DNA from: Yaniella halotolerans DSM 15476
GTDB taxonomy: Bacteria > Actinomycetota > Actinomycetes > Actinomycetales > Micrococcaceae
Assembly (NCBI RefSeq): GCF_000420805.1
Contig: NZ_ATVQ01000001.1
Span: forward strand, 372,001-436,000
Direction of reading: 5' to 3'
Length of the DNA stretch: 64,000 nucleotides
Shown here: piece after piece, positions 61,957 through 64,000 of the stretch
Layout of the letters: every line of letters starts with the position of its first letter
How positions within the stretch are numbered: the first letter of the stretch is position 1
Position numbers and translations under genes: made by a program
Notes under the pieces: model-generated
Told to the model about the DNA's origin: nothing
The model's input: the letters and a program-made list of their open reading frames with translations, nothing else
The model's database searches: none

Positions 61957-63032
61957 ATGACGTACGAACCTTACCCAAGTCACTCTGATCCCTACGCTTC
62001 AGCAGAGTATCCCCGCCGCCTCCAGCTCCGCATCGCAAAGGCTTCGGTATCGCATCGATGGTCGTGGGCATTATCGCCGTCCTGTTGGCCTTCATCCCCA
62101 TTATCGGTATGGCCTCATTTGTGCTGGGCCTCGTCGCCATTGGGCTTGGGATCTTTGCAGTCATCAAGCAGCGAGGCAAAGGCCAAGGCATCGCCGGTAT
62201 TATCACCGGCGCGGTCTCAATCGTGGTTGCCCTCGCCGTCGCCATCTTCACCAGCGCATTCTTGTCTATCGTGGACGAAGAGTTGGAGAACCCCGAAGAC
62301 TTGTTTGAAATGGAACCCTAAGAGCTAGAGGAGTTCATCGAGGATCCTGACGAGGATATCGACGCTGCATTGGACGACTCTGCTGATGCGCTCAGCACTC
62401 CCCTGGCGTATTCATCCCTGACCACCCTCGGAGATGAAGACGCACTGCCTGAAGGTGAAGCAGGAGAAGTCTCCGTCGTTGCGATCAATGCCTCAGAGAA
62501 CAACACCACGTTCCCCTTTATTGTGCACAACCAGACCGATGAGACCGTATCTCGCATTGAAGTCAGCGGCCGCGCAGTCGATGCTGATGGCGAGACGCTA
62601 GGGACCGGCTCTTCCCACGACGTTTCTCCGAACGTTGTGGCACCGGGCGACTACGCCTTTGGCTACGTTTACGTTGATTCTTCAGACCACACGCTGCCGT
62701 CAGGTTCGACGATCCCGGACCTGCGCGTGGACTTCACCGAGGGACTCGGCAGCTTTGAAAGTATCGTCACCCTTGATATTGAGAATTTCGAAGAGCTATC
62801 AAATGGTGATCTGACGGGTGATGTGGCAAACCCGCATGACATCACGGTCGGCGGGCCTATCGGTATCGATACCGTGTGCTTTTCCGACGATGACAGTGTT
62901 ACGTACGATGAGACCTATGCGGACAACGACGACGTGGATGCTGGCGACTCTGCCACGTGGACCTTGTCCTCATACCGCGACACTCCCGAATGCGCCGTTC
63001 GGTTGGTTAGTGCTTCGGGGTACGACTGGTAG
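61957..63032 (+). pseudogene. DUF4190 protein gene broken by frameshift and stop
   Basis: The gene starts MTYEPYPSHSDPYASAEYP at 61957, then shifts frame at a C-run (62011-62014). Restoring one base gives PPPPAPHRKGFGIASMVVGI and continues into the DUF4190-type helices (62058-62318). An in-frame TAA at 62319-62321 then interrupts it. The same frame resumes with LEEFIEDPDEDIDAALDDSA and a beta-rich extracellular domain of about 220 residues up to 63032, ending in a disulfide-type region. Two independent lesions mean it is a pseudogene, unless the C-run is a sequencing error. No recoding signal was evident. Confidence 0.75.
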
Positions 63033-63044
63033 AGCCCCTGCTGG

Positions 63045-63524
63045 TCAGTCCTGTTCCATCTCTACAGTTGAGGACTCCCCCTGGATGCTCACGGTGAAGT
63101 GAAGTACACCATCTTCATACGTGAAGTCTTTAGAATCAGCGGTGGACGCCAGCAATGCGGTATCCGTTGCTTCAGCATCTCGCTGGGAACTCCAGCTATA
63201 TGGATCTGAAGCGTCGTCAGGAGCGGTGAAGCTACCAACCCAATAGATCGCAGTCATAGATCCGTCACCGTTGTCATCCAAGGCTGGCGGTATTTCTGCA
63301 GAGTCTAACTCCCAATCAACCGAGATTGTGTCGTCCGTTATTTCAGCAACCATAAAATCGGATTCGCTCTCCGAATTGGTCTGCGTCCAAGCACCTGTGA
63401 GCTCAGGCGGCTGCGTCGCTTCTTCAGCAGGGGCACTGCCTGTAGAACTTTCGGAATCGGTACTGCCACAACCGACGAGCATGCAAGTAGCGGCCACAGT
63501 GATAAGCGTGAGTGTCTTTTTCAT
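63045..63524 (-). CDS. Lipoprotein of unknown function
   Basis: The protein has 159 residues, with a lipobox in TLITVAATCMLVGCGSTDSE followed by a serine/glutamate linker. The rest has TGAWTQTNSESESDFMVAEI, DDTISVDWELDSAEIPPALD, GSMTAIYWVGSFTAPDDASD and DGVLHFTVSIQGESSTVEM, an all-beta pattern like a small lipocalin-like or YceI-like sheet. No family can be named. It starts ATG at 63524 and is convergent to the broken DUF4190 gene. Confidence 0.6.
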   Translation of the reverse strand: MKKTLTLITVAATCMLVGCGSTDSESSTGSAPAEEATQPPELTGAWTQTNSESESDFMVAEITDDTISVDWELDSAEIPPALDDNGDGSMTAIYWVGSFTAPDDASDPYSWSSQRDAEATDTALLASTADSKDFTYEDGVLHFTVSIQGESSTVEMEQD

Positions 63525-63740
63525 GTAGCTATCTTTACACGGGGGCTTCGTTCTGGGACATTTGCGACCAGCTTGGGGTGCGAACTTAGCGATTGAACAC
63601 CACGCTCACGACATGGAGGTTTGTAATCCACAAGGTGGATTTATATCAATGTCCGACTAAGAGATTCACGTGTCAGATGTCCTCGGAGGAAACGCTCACC
63701 GTTCCGGACGGATCGTGCGCGGGCACCGGGTGGTGCTCGC

Positions 63741-63893
63741 TCACGCTGACTGTGCGCCTGACTCCTGGCGGGGTAGGAGGCGCCGGATGGCGTCCTGGAA
63801 CGTGATGACGCCAAGCGCCCCGGTATCGCTGGTGACGACGGCCAGCTGTTCACTGGCATGACGCATGGTTCGCAACGCCTCATGTAACGGGCC
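63741..63893 (-). pseudogene. C-terminal fragment of a CBS-domain (CorC-like) protein
   Basis: On the minus strand the frame reads GPLHEALRTMRHASEQLAVV, then TSDTGALGVITFQDAIRRLL, and ends at TGA (63743-63741). This is the last part of a CBS pair as found in CorC/HlyC-type membrane proteins. Directly before it comes a stop codon inside the inverted repeat at 63889-63951. No DUF21 or first CBS unit is visible, so it is a truncated gene. Confidence 0.65.
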
Positions 63894-63951
63894 TTATTTC
63901 TTTTTCAGCTTGAGGTCTGGACCGCCCTGCTCTGAAAAAGAAATAAGGCCC
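63889..63951. repeat. 20-bp perfect inverted repeat
   Basis: GGGCCTTATTTCTTTTTCAG (63889-63908) faces its exact complement (63932-63951) across 23 bases that contain a smaller GGTC/GACC pair. It ends exactly where the CBS fragment begins. It could be a small mobile element (MITE-like), a transcript-ending hairpin, or the scar of a rearrangement. Confidence 0.6.
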
Positions 63952-64000
63952 CGGAACTCAAATCCTGGGCCTCATAACTGTCATCACTCACACTTTGAAG

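Overview
The window looks like a chromosomal segment from a moderately GC-rich actinobacterium, most probably in the Micrococcales close to Micrococcaceae. The evidence is the actinobacterial gene set: a CopC plus fused CopD/CtaG copper locus, an HNH/DUF222 protein, a DUF6458 protein, a SAM-IV riboswitch, zinc-free L28/L33/S14 and frequent GTG/TTG starts. It also has a complete mevalonate cluster in the order I recall from Streptomyces. The genus cannot be fixed from sequence alone; Yaniella or Enteractinococcus-like relatives would fit.

Layout. 1-5065 (minus): a truncated ABC exporter coupled to a DUF1611-like P-loop protein, then an HTTM membrane protein, an unknown protein and a phytoene-desaturase-like FAD oxidoreductase. 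Both promoter regions carry 11-bp-phased TGAGA/TCTCA repeats. 5205-8036: a MagIII-like DNA glycosylase, a secreted nuclease and a phosphoesterase. 8059-12472 (minus): a copper-handling locus. 12628-15612 (minus): HU, a membrane-tethered degenerate exonuclease-fold protein, and S14/L33/L28. 16010-19793 (minus): a MarR regulator, a thioester surface adhesin and an MFS pump. 19854-24923: YchJ, asparaginase, SDR, Xi-class GST, and an MBL/USP/macro-domain operon. 24927-29024: MscS, hisD, and a SAM-IV riboswitch ahead of a flavin reductase and an S4 protein.

29311-38135: a cold-shock gene translationally coupled to a proline-rich surface protein, MFS/MarR, an M23 peptidase, a structured leader before aspartase, a DMT exporter and a GlcD-like oxidase. 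38449-44736 (plus): an agmatine-deiminase-like protein that lacks catalytic residues, an MFS pump, then a TPP riboswitch controlling a thiamine ABC importer (thiBPQ). 45063-46940: an HNH protein. 46951-56958 (minus): mvaK1-mvaD-mvaK2-fni-mvaA-mvaS, ending in a translationally coupled SWIM/SNF2 helicase. 57121-64000: lipoproteins, DUF421, DUF6458, YdcF, an ion channel, and a decaying stretch with three broken genes and a perfect 20-bp inverted repeat.

Functional links. Asparaginase and aspartase together would take asparagine to fumarate. The mevalonate operon carries mevalonate synthesis from acetoacetyl-CoA through to IPP/DMAPP, with no acetyl-CoA acetyltransferase visible. Thiamine uptake and a probable sulfur-linked flavin reductase are each under a riboswitch. 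No rRNA, tRNA, CRISPR array, prophage or intact insertion sequence was seen. The strongest candidates for new biology are the phased-repeat regulon with the HTTM/FAD and P-loop/ABC units, the pseudo-exonuclease, the deiminase pseudoenzyme, and the hairpin-rich aspA leader.
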